Positions 27,523 through 36,466 are shown, numbered from the stretch's first letter. The stretch is DNA of 64,000 nt from Candidatus Accumulibacter appositus (GCA_000585055.1 JEMX01000002.1:24576-88575), one strand, 5' to 3'. Program-made: numbers and translations. Notes: generated from the sequence alone by a model not told the origin.

Positions 27523-28041
27523 TCAGTATCTGACCGCCGACCCCTTCCAGGACGCCTCCCGCGGTCGCGCCCGGGCCATGGCCTGTGCCGCTGAACACCA
27601 GCCGTCGCAGCCATTGCGCCCCGGGCGCCCGCGCAGCAGATTCAGGAGGCCCTTGCACCTGGCGTAGAAACGGAAGAAGCGCAGCACGAACGCTTTCTCG
27701 GCCACAGTCGGCGGATGGGCGCAGCACACCAGTTTGTCGTCGACCATGCCGCGGTCGGTCTGCGTGATCGCACCCCAAGCTTTGACCCGTATGCGCGTAC
27801 CGACGGGCAGACGCGGCCCGAGTACCAGCGCATCCAGGAGATCGCCTTCCAGCCCCAGGTAGTTCGGCACCGAGCCGTAATTGAAGGGACAGGGAAAAGG
27901 CGAAACGAAATCGATGCGACCGATGGAGCCGCGCTTGAGAAAACTGCCGCGCGGCACTTCGATTACCACGTCAAGTTCCAGTTCCGGGGACTCGCTGGCC
28001 ACGGCGCCGGACGGCGCTGATGGTGTCGTCGCATTGCTCAT
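27523..28041 (-). CDS. Divergent inorganic pyrophosphatase family protein
   Basis: A 172-residue protein aligned by eye to soluble family I pyrophosphatases. VVIEVPRGS matches the opening strand, FNYGSVPNYLGLEGDLLDAL the active-site loop, and TDRGMVDDKLV the second metal site with both Asp and the Lys. The hallmark DGDPxD is EGDLLD here, so the first Asp is Glu and the Pro is lost. The usual Arg before the NYG strand is also not obvious. KGLLNLLRGRPGRNGCDGW matches the C-terminus of shorter homologues. Activity on pyrophosphate is therefore plausible but unproven. The ATG at 28041 is chosen because longer frames overlap the divergent oxidoreductase gene. Confidence 0.75.
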   Translation of the reverse strand: MSNATTPSAPSGAVASESPELELDVVIEVPRGSFLKRGSIGRIDFVSPFPCPFNYGSVPNYLGLEGDLLDALVLGPRLPVGTRIRVKAWGAITQTDRGMVDDKLVCCAHPPTVAEKAFVLRFFRFYARCKGLLNLLRGRPGRNGCDGWCSAAQAMARARPREASWKGSAVRY

Positions 28042-28206
28042 CGGGCCATCGTAACCCAACCCGCACTGGCGTGCTCCAGGAAAGCGACGAGCTGGCGGCA
28101 GAGCAGCACGCGCTGCTAGAATGGGTACCCGAAAGATTTCCAATACGCTCTGCTGCACCTCTTCGTCACTTCTTCGGATTCTGCGCAGTTTTCTCCGGCC
28201 TCGCTG

Positions 28207-29523
28207 ATGCATCGCTACGTCTACGCCCTGCTGGCACTGCTCAGCGCCGCCTGGGTCAGCAGCCAACCGCTGGCCGCCCTGTTCAGCCCTTCCCCCGACC
28301 GCCCATGGGCCATATACCTGGCGCTGCTTTACGGCAGCGGCTATTTGTCGGCGACGATGATGTCGGCGGCCATGCTGTTGGCACTGCGCGGACCGCGGCT
28401 GGAATCGCTGTTCGGAGGTCTCGACCAGTTGTACCGGGTACACCGACAGGTGGCGCTGCTGGCTGTCGGCCTGGGTGCTGCTCACTACGCGATCAAACTC
28501 GGCAGCAAGGCCCTGCGCCGTGCCGGCCTGCTCGACAAGCCTGAAGATGCCAGAAGCCTGTCGGTGAAGCTGTTCGATTCCTGGCACTCGATCGCCAAGG
28601 ACTTCGGCGAATGGGGTCTATATCTGGCGCTCGCACTGGTCGCAGTGGCTCTCCTGCGACGCATTCCCTACCGGCACTTTGCGCGCCTCCACCGGCTGAT
28701 GCCATTGGTTTTCCTGCTGGTCGCGGTGCACTCGGTGGTGTTCATGCCGGCCCCGTACTGGACCGGCGTCGCCGGCCCTCTGGCCGCGCTGCTGATGACC
28801 GGCGGCGCAGTCGCCGCCCTTCTCTCGGTCGCCGGATGGATCGGTACACGCCGCCGCACCCGCGGCGAGATCAGCGAAGTCCACCCGATCGGCCTGGGTG
28901 TACTCGAAGTGCGTGCGCGACTATCCGAGGACTGGAAGGGTCACCAGAGCGGCCAGTTCGCGCTGGTGACTTTCGACACCCGCGAAGGCGCGCACCCGTT
29001 CACCATCGCCTCGGGATGGCAGGGTGACGGCCACGTACGCTTTGCCATCAAGAGCCTCGGCGACTACACGCGCACACTGCCGAGCCGACTGCGGGTCGGC
29101 GACCCGATCATCGTCGAAGGCCCCTACGGCTGCTTCGATTTTGTCCCCGAACAGACGCGGCAGATCTGGATCGCCGGCGGCATCGGCCTGACCCCCTTTG
29201 TCGCCCGCCTCGAAACACTCGCCGCAGAGAACACCGGCCATCCGCCAGTGGACCTGTTCTACAGCACCCGCCAGGCCGATCCAGAGATTGTCGCGCGCCT
29301 GAACGCCATCGCCGACGCCGCAAAAGTCCGCCTGCATGTCCTCGACAGCAGTCGTGGCGAGAGCTTGAGCGTCGAGCGCCTGATCGCCGAAGTACCGGCC
29401 TGGGCCGACGCCAGCATCTGGTTCTGCGGTCCGACGGGCTTCGGCCACGCCATGCGTGACGGATTGACCGCTCGCGGCCTTGCCCCCCGCGCTTTCCACC
29501 AGGAAGCCTTCGAATTTCGCTGA
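28207..29523 (+). CDS. Ferric reductase-like transmembrane flavocytochrome (NOX/FRE type)
   Basis: A 438-residue protein. The N-terminal half has about six membrane helices with His pairs (YRVHRQVALL, AAHYAIKL, LHRLMPL, VAVHSVVF) suited to bind two haems. The C-terminal half is a ferredoxin-reductase-like module, with FAD motif HPFTIASG, GPYGCFDF, NAD(P) loop AGGIGLTPF and CGPTGFG. It would move electrons from cytosolic NAD(P)H across the inner membrane to ferric iron, oxygen or another acceptor. The pyrophosphatase-like gene is divergent from it with a 165-base gap. The physiological acceptor is unknown. Confidence 0.88.
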   Translation: MHRYVYALLALLSAAWVSSQPLAALFSPSPDRPWAIYLALLYGSGYLSATMMSAAMLLALRGPRLESLFGGLDQLYRVHRQVALLAVGLGAAHYAIKLGSKALRRAGLLDKPEDARSLSVKLFDSWHSIAKDFGEWGLYLALALVAVALLRRIPYRHFARLHRLMPLVFLLVAVHSVVFMPAPYWTGVAGPLAALLMTGGAVAALLSVAGWIGTRRRTRGEISEVHPIGLGVLEVRARLSEDWKGHQSGQFALVTFDTREGAHPFTIASGWQGDGHVRFAIKSLGDYTRTLPSRLRVGDPIIVEGPYGCFDFVPEQTRQIWIAGGIGLTPFVARLETLAAENTGHPPVDLFYSTRQADPEIVARLNAIADAAKVRLHVLDSSRGESLSVERLIAEVPAWADASIWFCGPTGFGHAMRDGLTARGLAPRAFHQEAFEFR

Positions 29524-29566
29524 ATCCCCGGCCTCCGTCCGCACCCTGGCAGCCTTCGTGCCTACA

Positions 29567-29743
29567 ATGTCCGCCGCAGCGACCCGCGGCAGCAAGATCG
29601 ACGCCATCAGGAGCCTTCGTGTTGCCCGTGGCGCCGACCTCAAGGGCGCCAAGGAAATCGTCGAGGAATACCTGGAAAGAAGCGCGCAGGTAAAGAGCCG
29701 TATGGCCACCGCAAGCAAGGGTGGCGCGGGGAGCGGCATTTGA
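29567..29743 (+). CDS. Small protein with ribosomal L7/L12 C-terminal-like segment
   Basis: A 58-residue frame containing KIDAIRSLRVARGADLKGAK followed by EIVEEYLE. This has the pattern of the L7/L12 C-terminal domain (KIxxIKxxRxxTGLGLKEAKxxVE). The N-terminal dimerisation part and hinge of true L7/L12 are absent, and residues 40-58 are a short basic/Gly tail. Similar stand-alone L7/L12-CTD proteins occur in other bacteria. There is no clear Shine-Dalgarno. It starts 44 bases after the ferric-reductase-like gene and may depend on its transcript. Function is unknown and the gene could be decaying. Confidence 0.5.
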   Translation: MSAAATRGSKIDAIRSLRVARGADLKGAKEIVEEYLERSAQVKSRMATASKGGAGSGI

Positions 29744-29933
29744 CGTTGCGCCGTCGATCTGGAGGCCATTACGGCGTGACGGAGGCTTATCCGTGAAAAG
29801 GGCCCTATCGCGGCGTGGCGCAAGCTGCACCCGATCGAGCGCGAGCGCCGACACACGCCGGCGCGCAGGTCTTCGTCTCTTCCCCCCCCTCCGCCGTCTG
29901 CTCGGCCGGTCGAAGTGTCGGACGGCCAGAGCC

Positions 29934-30701
29934 TCAGAACTCGAAAATCTGGTTGTTCTGCAGCCTCGCTGGCCTGAATTCGCCGGCGCAGGCCTCGATT
30001 TCAGCCATGGTCAATTCGGCCTGGCCGGGCTTGAGATGGCTGATATGGATCTCGGGCTTGATCGTCAGTTTGCGCAACTCGCTGGCGAGCAGACTCGGAC
30101 AGAGGTGTTTGGAAACCTCGGCCAGCCGCTGTTCACGATTTGCGAAAGCTGTTTCGATCAACAGATAGCGCAAGTTGGCAATGCGGTTAACCACCGGCCA
30201 GAAAGCGTCATTGACCGTCGTATCGCCGGTAAACACCAGGCTGCCCGACCCCGAGTCAAGCTGATAGCCGACCGCGGGAACGGTATGCTCGGCGGGCAGC
30301 GCAGTAATCGTTCGCTCGCCGATGCGGACCGAACGCCCGAGATCGAGCGTCTGGTATTGCATGACTGCGTGCTCACGACTCGGGATAACGCTGAAATCAG
30401 GCCAGATGGCCCAGTTGAAAATGTGCTTGGCTATGATCGCCAGGGTGGCCGCCGTCGCATAGACCAGCAGCGGTTTCTCGCGCAAATCGCTGACCGAATC
30501 GATCAGCAGGGGCAGCGAGGCGATGTGATCGAGATGCGAGTGGGTCAGAAAGACATGATCGATGCGGGCCAGTTGCGCACGCGAGAGGTCCGCGACACCG
30601 GTTCCTGCATCGACGAGGATGTCGTCGTCGACCAGTATTGACGTGGTCCGCAAGTGGCCCCCGCCAATTCCGCCGCTACAGCCCAGAATCCTGACTCTCA
30701 T
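29934..30701 (-). CDS. MBL-fold phosphodiesterase (class II cyclic-nucleotide phosphodiesterase-like)
   Basis: A 255-residue metallo-beta-lactamase-fold hydrolase. Metal ligands appear in THSHLDH, in the His of PAEHTVPAVGY and in TGDTT, with a final ISHLKPG. The start MRVRILGCSGG and the THSHLDHIASLP block match the class II cAMP phosphodiesterase group. It probably cleaves a 3',5'-cyclic nucleotide or another phosphodiester. The ATG at 30701 has GGAG six bases before it. It lies 95 bases downstream of the FHA gene on the same strand, so it may be part of a signalling cluster with FHA and PP2C. Confidence 0.8.
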   Translation of the reverse strand: MRVRILGCSGGIGGGHLRTTSILVDDDILVDAGTGVADLSRAQLARIDHVFLTHSHLDHIASLPLLIDSVSDLREKPLLVYATAATLAIIAKHIFNWAIWPDFSVIPSREHAVMQYQTLDLGRSVRIGERTITALPAEHTVPAVGYQLDSGSGSLVFTGDTTVNDAFWPVVNRIANLRYLLIETAFANREQRLAEVSKHLCPSLLASELRKLTIKPEIHISHLKPGQAELTMAEIEACAGEFRPARLQNNQIFEF

Positions 30702-30796
30702 TTTCGCTCCGCTGCAACCCTCCGTTCTCGGTTTCCGCCGCATGCCGCCGCAGCGGCACCGTCTGGCGCGCCACTCAGGCAGGAAACGGTCGCCCG

Positions 30797-31489
30797 TCAG
30801 GCCTTGATGAAAAACTCCATTTTCACGCCGGCAATGGCGATCACATCATGGTCCTCCAGACGATGCGCCTGTGCGTCGAGCGTCTTGCCGTTCACGGTCG
30901 GGAAGCTGGCACCCTCGACATGGGTCAGGAAGTAACCATGCGGCCGCCTGGCAATCACCGCCACCTGCAAGCCAGGCTTGCCAAGCGTGGTCAGGGTCTT
31001 GGTCAGCAGCAGTTCTCGGCCAGCGTTGGCGCCGCTGAGCAACTGGATCGCCGCCGCAGGCGAGGCGGCGGTGGCCGTTGCGGCGACAGGCCTCTGCCCT
31101 GCTGTAGCAACCATCGGATCGCCGAGCGTGGCCACATCGGGCAGCGGCCCCGACTGAAACAGCATGCTTTTGTCGTAGTCCGGCGTTTCGCCCGGCGCCA
31201 CCGACACGGCCAGGTATTTCATCTTGTACTTGCCCAGCTCGATGACATCGCCGTCTTTGAGGAAATGCTTCTTGACCGATTGTCCATTGACCAATGTGCC
31301 GTTGGTACTGTTCAGGTCCTCAAGGAAAGAGTCATTGAGGATGGTCACCACCGCTGCATGTTCACCGCTGATCGCCATGTTGTCGATCTGGATGTCGTTG
31401 TGCGCCTTGCGACCAATACTCATGCGTTCCTTGAGCAACGGGATTTCCTTGAGTACCAGACCATCCATGCTGAGTATGAGCTTTGCCAT
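30797..31489 (-). CDS. FHA-domain protein (two FHA-like modules)
   Basis: A 230-residue protein. Residues 1-93 are a clear FHA domain with phosphothreonine-binding residues in MSIGRKAHNDIQID, SGEHAAV and DLNSTNGTLVNG. After an Ala/Pro linker, residues about 147-230 look like a second, more degenerate FHA fold (LTKTLTTLGKPG, GYFLTHVEG, PTVNGKTL) lacking the strict GR/SxxH set. It probably binds phosphorylated partners. It lies 14 bases downstream of the PP2C phosphatase gene, and no Ser/Thr kinase is in the window. Confidence 0.88.
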   Translation of the reverse strand: MAKLILSMDGLVLKEIPLLKERMSIGRKAHNDIQIDNMAISGEHAAVVTILNDSFLEDLNSTNGTLVNGQSVKKHFLKDGDVIELGKYKMKYLAVSVAPGETPDYDKSMLFQSGPLPDVATLGDPMVATAGQRPVAATATAASPAAAIQLLSGANAGRELLLTKTLTTLGKPGLQVAVIARRPHGYFLTHVEGASFPTVNGKTLDAQAHRLEDHDVIAIAGVKMEFFIKA

Positions 31490-31503
31490 CGCCTATTTCG
31501 TCC

Positions 31504-32334
31504 TTATTTAAACCACGACCAGAGCTTCGACCAACGCCCCGGGGCTGCCGGAAACTCGCGCAAGACCTTGACCACCACGACCGAGATATTGTCGTCCCCG
31601 CCGTTGTCGTTAGCTAGCTGGATCAACTGCTTCGCAGCGCGTTCAAGATTGGCGCCGCACGTCTCCAGCAAGTGCTTCACCTCACCCTCTTCAAGCATGT
31701 CGTAGAGGCCGTCCGAACACAGCAGGTAAACATCACCCCGGCGAACGGAATGCGTATGCACCTCGGCCTCGACCTGCGGATCGACCCCGACGGCACGGGT
31801 CACCAGATTGCGGTTGACCGAGTAGCGTGCTTCTTCAGCCGAGATTTCCCCACGGTCGAGTTGTTCCTGCAGAAATGAGTGGTCGTGCGTCAGGGCGACG
31901 AACTCCTCACCACGCAAACGATACAGGCGCGAATCCCCAATATGCGCGACCACCAGGCGGTCGTCGCAAAAGACAGCGGCAACGAGGGTGGTACCCATGC
32001 CGCCAAAGCGCGACTGATCCTCAGCGGCGCGATAGATTGCCGAATTGACCACGGCGACTTGCTCACGCAGCGCTCGCTGCGCAAACAATTGTCCGGTGGC
32101 GCTGTCGGCGGTATGCGCTGCGCAGGCCTTGAATGCTCGTTGCAGGCCGCTCGACAGGAGTACCGTCGCCATGCTGCTGGCGACTTCTCCGGCCTGGTAG
32201 CCACCCATGCCGTCGGCCAGAATCGCCAGGCCCCGATCAGCGTTGGCAAATACCGAATCCTCGTTCTGGCCCCGCACCAGTCCGGGGTCGGTACGCATCA
32301 CCATTTCCAGCGCGCCCAAAAGACTGTTCGTCAC
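31504..32334 (-). CDS. PP2C-family serine/threonine protein phosphatase (Stp1 type)
   Basis: A 276-residue metal-dependent phosphatase containing the PP2C motif series: GLVRGQNEDS, ADGMGGYQAGEVAS, HIGDSRLYRL, THDHSFLQEQL, LLCSDGLYD and NDNGGDDNISVVVV. The Asp residues that bind the two Mn/Mg ions are present. It would dephosphorylate Ser/Thr on proteins recognised by a kinase/FHA circuit. It is the first gene of a phosphatase-FHA pair. A cognate Hanks-type kinase is not in the window. The C-terminal KLWSWFK is an odd Trp-rich end. Confidence 0.92.
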   Translation of the reverse strand: MTNSLLGALEMVMRTDPGLVRGQNEDSVFANADRGLAILADGMGGYQAGEVASSMATVLLSSGLQRAFKACAAHTADSATGQLFAQRALREQVAVVNSAIYRAAEDQSRFGGMGTTLVAAVFCDDRLVVAHIGDSRLYRLRGEEFVALTHDHSFLQEQLDRGEISAEEARYSVNRNLVTRAVGVDPQVEAEVHTHSVRRGDVYLLCSDGLYDMLEEGEVKHLLETCGANLERAAKQLIQLANDNGGDDNISVVVVKVLREFPAAPGRWSKLWSWFK

Positions 32335-32451
32335 GTCTTCTCCCCATAACTGCTGCTCGGCAAGCCAAAGCGGCTACACCTCACTCTGGCTCGTGCGGCG
32401 CAAAAACCTCCAAACCCTCAGTAGCTTCCGCCCGCAGACATTGTGCCAACA

Positions 32452-33411
32452 CTAGCTGCCATAAGGCAATTCAAGACCCAAGCCACGCTCACGTGCCAGC
32501 GCATCGAGGCGGACGGCGAGCGCCAAATCCTGAACAGCCATGCCCTGTGATTCGAAGAGCGTGATCTCGTCAGCCGCCGAACGTCCCGCATGCCGGCCAC
32601 AGATCACGTCGCCGAGTTCGACCAGGGAGCGTACCTGCAGGCGCCCTTTTTCGAACAATGGCAAGAGGTCACCCGCTTCACAAAGCGCCGTCTGCACGCT
32701 GTCAACGAAGATCGCGGAGCAGCGCTTGAGAGCGTCTTCGCCGATTTCGCGGCGGATCAGCGAATTCGAGCCCGCGCCATTGATGTGCGTGCCGGGCGAT
32801 AGCCACTCGGCGTCGAACAGCGGCGTCGATGCGGTGGTGACCGTACTGACGATATCGCTGCCACGCACCACCTCTTCTGGTGACACAGCAGCGACCACTT
32901 CAATACCGAGACGCTTTGTCATGCGCGTGCAAAACGCCGCCAGACGGTCGGCACGACGCGCATGCACCTTCACCAGCCGCAACGGTCGCACCGCCGCAAT
33001 GGCTTCAATATGTCCCTCGGCCTGCCAGCCGGCACCAAAGACACCCGCCACCTGCGCATCGGCTCTGGCCAGCCAGCGTGTGGCGACGCCGGAAGCGGCA
33101 CCGGTACGCATCATCCCCAGGCGGTCGGCCTCGATCACCGCCCGCAGGCGGCCCGTCGAAGCCTGGAACAGGTGCACCAGAAAGCGCACGCCCGAGCGAT
33201 TGCTGGTGTAGGCCTTGTAGCCAATGGCATCGAGCTGCGGCAGGGCACCCTGCAGGATATGCAGCGTCGTCTGCGGCAGGCGTGTCCGCTGCCGCGGCAC
33301 ATCACAGGCTGCAGTGGTCGAAAGCTGGCGATGCGCGGCCTCGACCGCCTCCAGTGCCAGCGGCATGGTCAACAACTGCTCAACGTCTTTTTCAGTCAGG
33401 AAAAGAGCCAT
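32452..33411 (-). CDS. Ornithine cyclodeaminase/mu-crystallin family protein
   Basis: A 319-residue Rossmann-fold protein of the OCD family. A substrate-site region TSNRSGVRF is followed by the dinucleotide loop GVFGAGWQAEGHIEAI and a late SLVELGDVICGR. Family members include ornithine cyclodeaminase, alanine dehydrogenase and pyrroline/piperideine-2-carboxylate reductases, and sequence alone does not choose among them. The start is placed at ATG 33411 (MALFLTEKDVEQLL), the normal family N-terminus. An in-frame GTG lies 33 bases upstream. It has no obvious operon partner. Confidence 0.8.
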   Translation of the reverse strand: MALFLTEKDVEQLLTMPLALEAVEAAHRQLSTTAACDVPRQRTRLPQTTLHILQGALPQLDAIGYKAYTSNRSGVRFLVHLFQASTGRLRAVIEADRLGMMRTGAASGVATRWLARADAQVAGVFGAGWQAEGHIEAIAAVRPLRLVKVHARRADRLAAFCTRMTKRLGIEVVAAVSPEEVVRGSDIVSTVTTASTPLFDAEWLSPGTHINGAGSNSLIRREIGEDALKRCSAIFVDSVQTALCEAGDLLPLFEKGRLQVRSLVELGDVICGRHAGRSAADEITLFESQGMAVQDLALAVRLDALARERGLGLELPYGS

Positions 33412-33556
33412 TTCATTCTCGCATCCGTAAGATTCGCAAGGCACGGAATTTGCCGATGTGCGGCCCTGCCCTGCCAGTACGACAGCCGCAGAAAGCCTGC
33501 ATCGCCGATTCTACCGGGAAATCGCCTGCACCAATAAGCAGCGGGCAGCCGGCAAG

Positions 33557-33586
33557 AAAAAAGGCAGACCGCAGTCTGCCTTTTTT
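33557..33586 (-). terminator. Rho-independent terminator after sucD
   Basis: AAGGCAGAC and GTCTGCCTT pair around a 4-base loop, flanked by AAAAAA and TTTTTT. It begins 28 bases after the sucD stop and works in either direction. Confidence 0.92.
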
Positions 33587-33613
33587 GCGTGGACTTCAGT
33601 CAGGCGGCTGCGT

Positions 33614-34507
33614 CTAGATCAGCTTCTTGATCAGCTTGCCCATTTCCGACGGGTCGCGCGTCACCGTGAAGCCGCACTCCTCCATGATCGCGAGCTTGGC
33701 GTCAGCGGTATCGGCACCGCCCGAGATCAGGGCACCAGCGTGGCCCATACGCTTGCCAGCCGGAGCAGTCACGCCGGCGATGAAGCCAACGATTGGCTTC
33801 TTCATGTTCGCCTTGCACCACATCGCGGCATCGGCTTCGTCGGGACCGCCGATTTCACCGATCATGATCACCGCATCGGTATCCGGATCGTCGTTGAACA
33901 GACGCATGATGTCGATGTGCTTGAGACCGTTGATCGGATCGCCACCGGTACCAACAGCAGTCGACTGACCAAGACCGATTTCGGTCAGCTGGCCAACCGC
34001 TTCGTAGGTCAAGGTGCCCGAACGCGAAACAACGCCGATGCGGCCATGGCGATGAATGTGACCGGGCATGATACCGATCTTGACTTCGTCCGGAGTGATC
34101 AAGCCAGGGCAGTTCGGGCCAAGCAGCAGGGTCTTCTTGCCGCCGGCCGCTTCGCGCTTCTTCATGCGGTTGCGAACGACCAGCATGTCGCGAACCGGGA
34201 TGCCTTCGGTAATGCAGACCACCAGATCGAGGTCGGCTTCAACGGCTTCCCAGATCGCGGCGGCCGCACCCGGCGGCGGTACGTAGATCACCGAAACCGT
34301 AGCGCCGGTCTCGGCAGCCGCATCTTTGACCGAGCCGAAGATGGGGATACCCAGCAGGCTCTCACCGGCTTTCTTCGGATTGACGCCGGCGACGAAGCAA
34401 TTCTTGCCGTTGGCGTATTCCTGGCACTTCTCGGTGTGGAACTGCCCGGTCTTGCCGGTCATGCCCTGGGTGATGATTTTGGTGTCTTTGTTGATCAGAA
34501 TCGACAT
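33614..34507 (-). CDS. sucD: Succinyl-CoA ligase, alpha subunit
   Basis: Forms with SucC the TCA-cycle enzyme that interconverts succinyl-CoA and succinate with nucleotide triphosphate synthesis. The 297-residue protein has the CoA-binding Rossmann part (TQGMTGKTGQFHTEKC), LLGPNCPGLITP and the phosphohistidine site GHAGALISGG. It starts nine bases after sucC and ends just before a strong terminator, so the operon is sucCD. Nothing is unusual in length or motifs. Confidence 0.97.
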   Translation of the reverse strand: MSILINKDTKIITQGMTGKTGQFHTEKCQEYANGKNCFVAGVNPKKAGESLLGIPIFGSVKDAAAETGATVSVIYVPPPGAAAAIWEAVEADLDLVVCITEGIPVRDMLVVRNRMKKREAAGGKKTLLLGPNCPGLITPDEVKIGIMPGHIHRHGRIGVVSRSGTLTYEAVGQLTEIGLGQSTAVGTGGDPINGLKHIDIMRLFNDDPDTDAVIMIGEIGGPDEADAAMWCKANMKKPIVGFIAGVTAPAGKRMGHAGALISGGADTADAKLAIMEECGFTVTRDPSEMGKLIKKLI

Positions 34508-34516
34508 GTTGGCTCC

Positions 34517-35677
34517 TTACTTGACCGCAGCAACGATCTTGGTGGCGGCGTCAGCCATAGAATCCGCAGTGATGATCGGCAGACCGGAATCGCTCAGGAT
34601 TTTCTTGCCGATATCTTCGTTGGTACCCTTCATGCGGACCACCAGCGGGACGGAGAGATGCGTTTCACGGGCCGCAGCCACGACGCCGGTGGCAATCGTG
34701 TCGCAGCGCATGATGCCACCGAAGATGTTAACCAGAATGCCCTTGACCTTGGGATTCTTGAGCATGATCTGAAAGGCCGAGGTGACCTTGTCGGTGGTTG
34801 CGCCACCACCGACATCCAGAAAGTTGGCCGGCTCGGCACCGAAATACTTGATGGTGTCCATGGTCGCCATGGCCAGACCAGCACCGTTCACCAGGCAGCC
34901 GATGTTGCCATCGAGCGAAATGTAGGAAAGATCGTGCTTGGAAGCCTCGAGCTCGTCAGGATCCTCCTCGTCGAGGTCGCGGAAAGCCATGATCTCGGGC
35001 TGCCGATAGAGGGCATTGGAATCGAAGTTGAACTTGGCATCGATGGCCTTGATGTTGCCATTGCCTTCGAGAATCAGCGGATTGATTTCGGCCAGCGAGG
35101 CGTCGGTTTCCATGTAGCACTTGAAGAGACCCTGCAGCGCGGCGACAGCGCTGTCGATCGACGCCGCGGGAACGCCGATGCCGGTGGCCAACTCAGCCGC
35201 CTGCTTGGCGCTCAAACCTTCCTCGGGATCAACGAAGACCTTGAGGATTTTCTCGGGGGTATCGTGGGCGACCTTCTCGATATCCATGCCACCTTCGGAA
35301 GAGGCCATCATGGCCACCGTCTGCGTGGTGCGATCGGTCAGCGCGGCAACGTAGTATTCCTTGCGGATGTCGGCGCCTTCTTCGATCAGCAGGCGGCGGA
35401 CTTTCTGGCCGACCGGACCAGTCTGGTGAGTCACCAGCTGCATGCCGAGAATCTGGCCGGCAAACTCGCGGACTTCGTCCAGCGACTTGGCGACCTTCAC
35501 ACCACCGCCTTTGCCACGACCGCCCGCGTGAATCTGGGCTTTGACGACCCACAGATTGCCTCCCAGGGATTCGGCTGCCTTGACCGCTTCATCGACGGAT
35601 TGGCAGAAGACCCCACGCGGAACGGCAACGCCGAATTTCTTCAGGAGCTGCTTACCCTGATATTCGTGAATTTTCAT
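34517..35677 (-). CDS. sucC: Succinyl-CoA ligase, beta subunit
   Basis: The 386-residue ATP-grasp subunit begins [22 protein letters not shown] (diagnostic [14 protein letters not shown]). It contains [15 protein letters not shown], the metal-site region EINPLI and the CoA-side loop [10 protein letters not shown]. It binds nucleotide and, with SucD, catalyses substrate-level phosphorylation in the TCA cycle. It is the first gene of sucCD. Its promoter region carries four 9-base tandem repeats. Confidence 0.97.
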   Translation of the reverse strand: MKIHEYQGKQLLKKFGVAVPRGVFCQSVDEAVKAAESLGGNLWVVKAQIHAGGRGKGGGVKVAKSLDEVREFAGQILGMQLVTHQTGPVGQKVRRLLIEEGADIRKEYYVAALTDRTTQTVAMMASSEGGMDIEKVAHDTPEKILKVFVDPEEGLSAKQAAELATGIGVPAASIDSAVAALQGLFKCYMETDASLAEINPLILEGNGNIKAIDAKFNFDSNALYRQPEIMAFRDLDEEDPDELEASKHDLSYISLDGNIGCLVNGAGLAMATMDTIKYFGAEPANFLDVGGGATTDKVTSAFQIMLKNPKVKGILVNIFGGIMRCDTIATGVVAAARETHLSVPLVVRMKGTNEDIGKKILSDSGLPIITADSMADAATKIVAAVK

Positions 35678-35708
35678 GCGCTTTCCTTGCTTGAGTTAAG
35701 GTTGCGAA

Positions 35709-35744
35709 GTGTAACCAGTGTAACGGGTGTAACGAATGCAACGA
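35709..35744. repeat. Four 9-base tandem repeats upstream of sucC
   Basis: GTGTAACCA, GTGTAACGG, GTGTAACGA and ATGCAACGA lie head to tail, 32 bases upstream of the sucC ATG at 35677. The 9-base period with a conserved TGTAAC core could be an array of regulator sites or a slippage-prone minisatellite within the promoter. Confidence 0.65.
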
Positions 35745-35761
35745 ACCGCAGGCAGAGTCTC

Positions 35762-36313
35762 CTACCCGGGCTTCTGGCCACGGTAGCAGCGCGGGTAATA
35801 GCGCAGAACCGCGTCCGAATGCGACTCCAGCGCGTGACAACGGTCAAGCTGATAGAACTTACGCCCGCTATCGTCGTTGTCGCGCACATCACTGGCGAAG
35901 GTCTGCAGCGCGGCGGTCGGCAGGAAGCTCGCCAGCTCGCCGAGATGCGAGCACCCACGCGTGCTGCGGAACAAATTCTTGACTGCCGTCCGAGAGCCGT
36001 GAAAGAGATCGAGGCCGATCAGCTGCAAGTAATCCGGAGCAATCCGATCGCCATTTCCGACATCCGACATCGCATCGGCACAAGCCGCCGCCTCCAGGAC
36101 ATTCATCCGAGCATCACCGGTCACCCGCAGCGACAAGTCGTGCGCAGCTTCGCCCCGCTTGCGCAGGCACGACGACAGAGGACAGTCGCGACCCTTGACG
36201 TCCACCAGGCGCGCCGCGATATCCCGGCAGCCATCCCTACCCTTTTCGCCGTCGAGCTGAACGCTGCGGACGTGCATACAGGTGCGTTTGGCAGTGGGTG
36301 CAGGCAGCGGCAT
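35762..36313 (-). CDS. DUF2889 domain-containing protein
   Basis: A 183-residue protein beginning MPLPAPTAKR. It has the DUF2889 pattern of an N-terminal beta-rich part (DGCRDIAARLVDVKG), a central Cys/Ala-rich helix (NVLEAAACADAM) and RGCSHLGELASFLPTAALQTF. The family is common in beta- and gammaproteobacteria and its function is not known to me. An in-frame ATG at 36343 is possible, but 36313 has AGGA upstream and the family-like start. It lies upstream of sucCD on the same strand, with the tandem repeats between them. Confidence 0.75.
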   Translation of the reverse strand: MPLPAPTAKRTCMHVRSVQLDGEKGRDGCRDIAARLVDVKGRDCPLSSCLRKRGEAAHDLSLRVTGDARMNVLEAAACADAMSDVGNGDRIAPDYLQLIGLDLFHGSRTAVKNLFRSTRGCSHLGELASFLPTAALQTFASDVRDNDDSGRKFYQLDRCHALESHSDAVLRYYPRCYRGQKPG

Positions 36314-36466
36314 CAAGGATCCTGAGGGGATTTGCGAGCCCATCGAGGCCTCGCAGCTGGCAAGCAATTCTACACCAAAACCCGGCCCGGAGTCTCGACG
36401 CAATTCATAATTATGGCCGCCAAAAGGGCGCAGCAACCCGGCTGCCCGGCACTAGACGCACACGTA

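Noticed and set aside
33458..36325. A 955-codon open frame on the plus strand opposite sucD, sucC and DUF2889
   Set aside because: It is antisense to well-recognised genes in a GC-rich genome where mirrored frames stay open. Its translation has no family-like segments.
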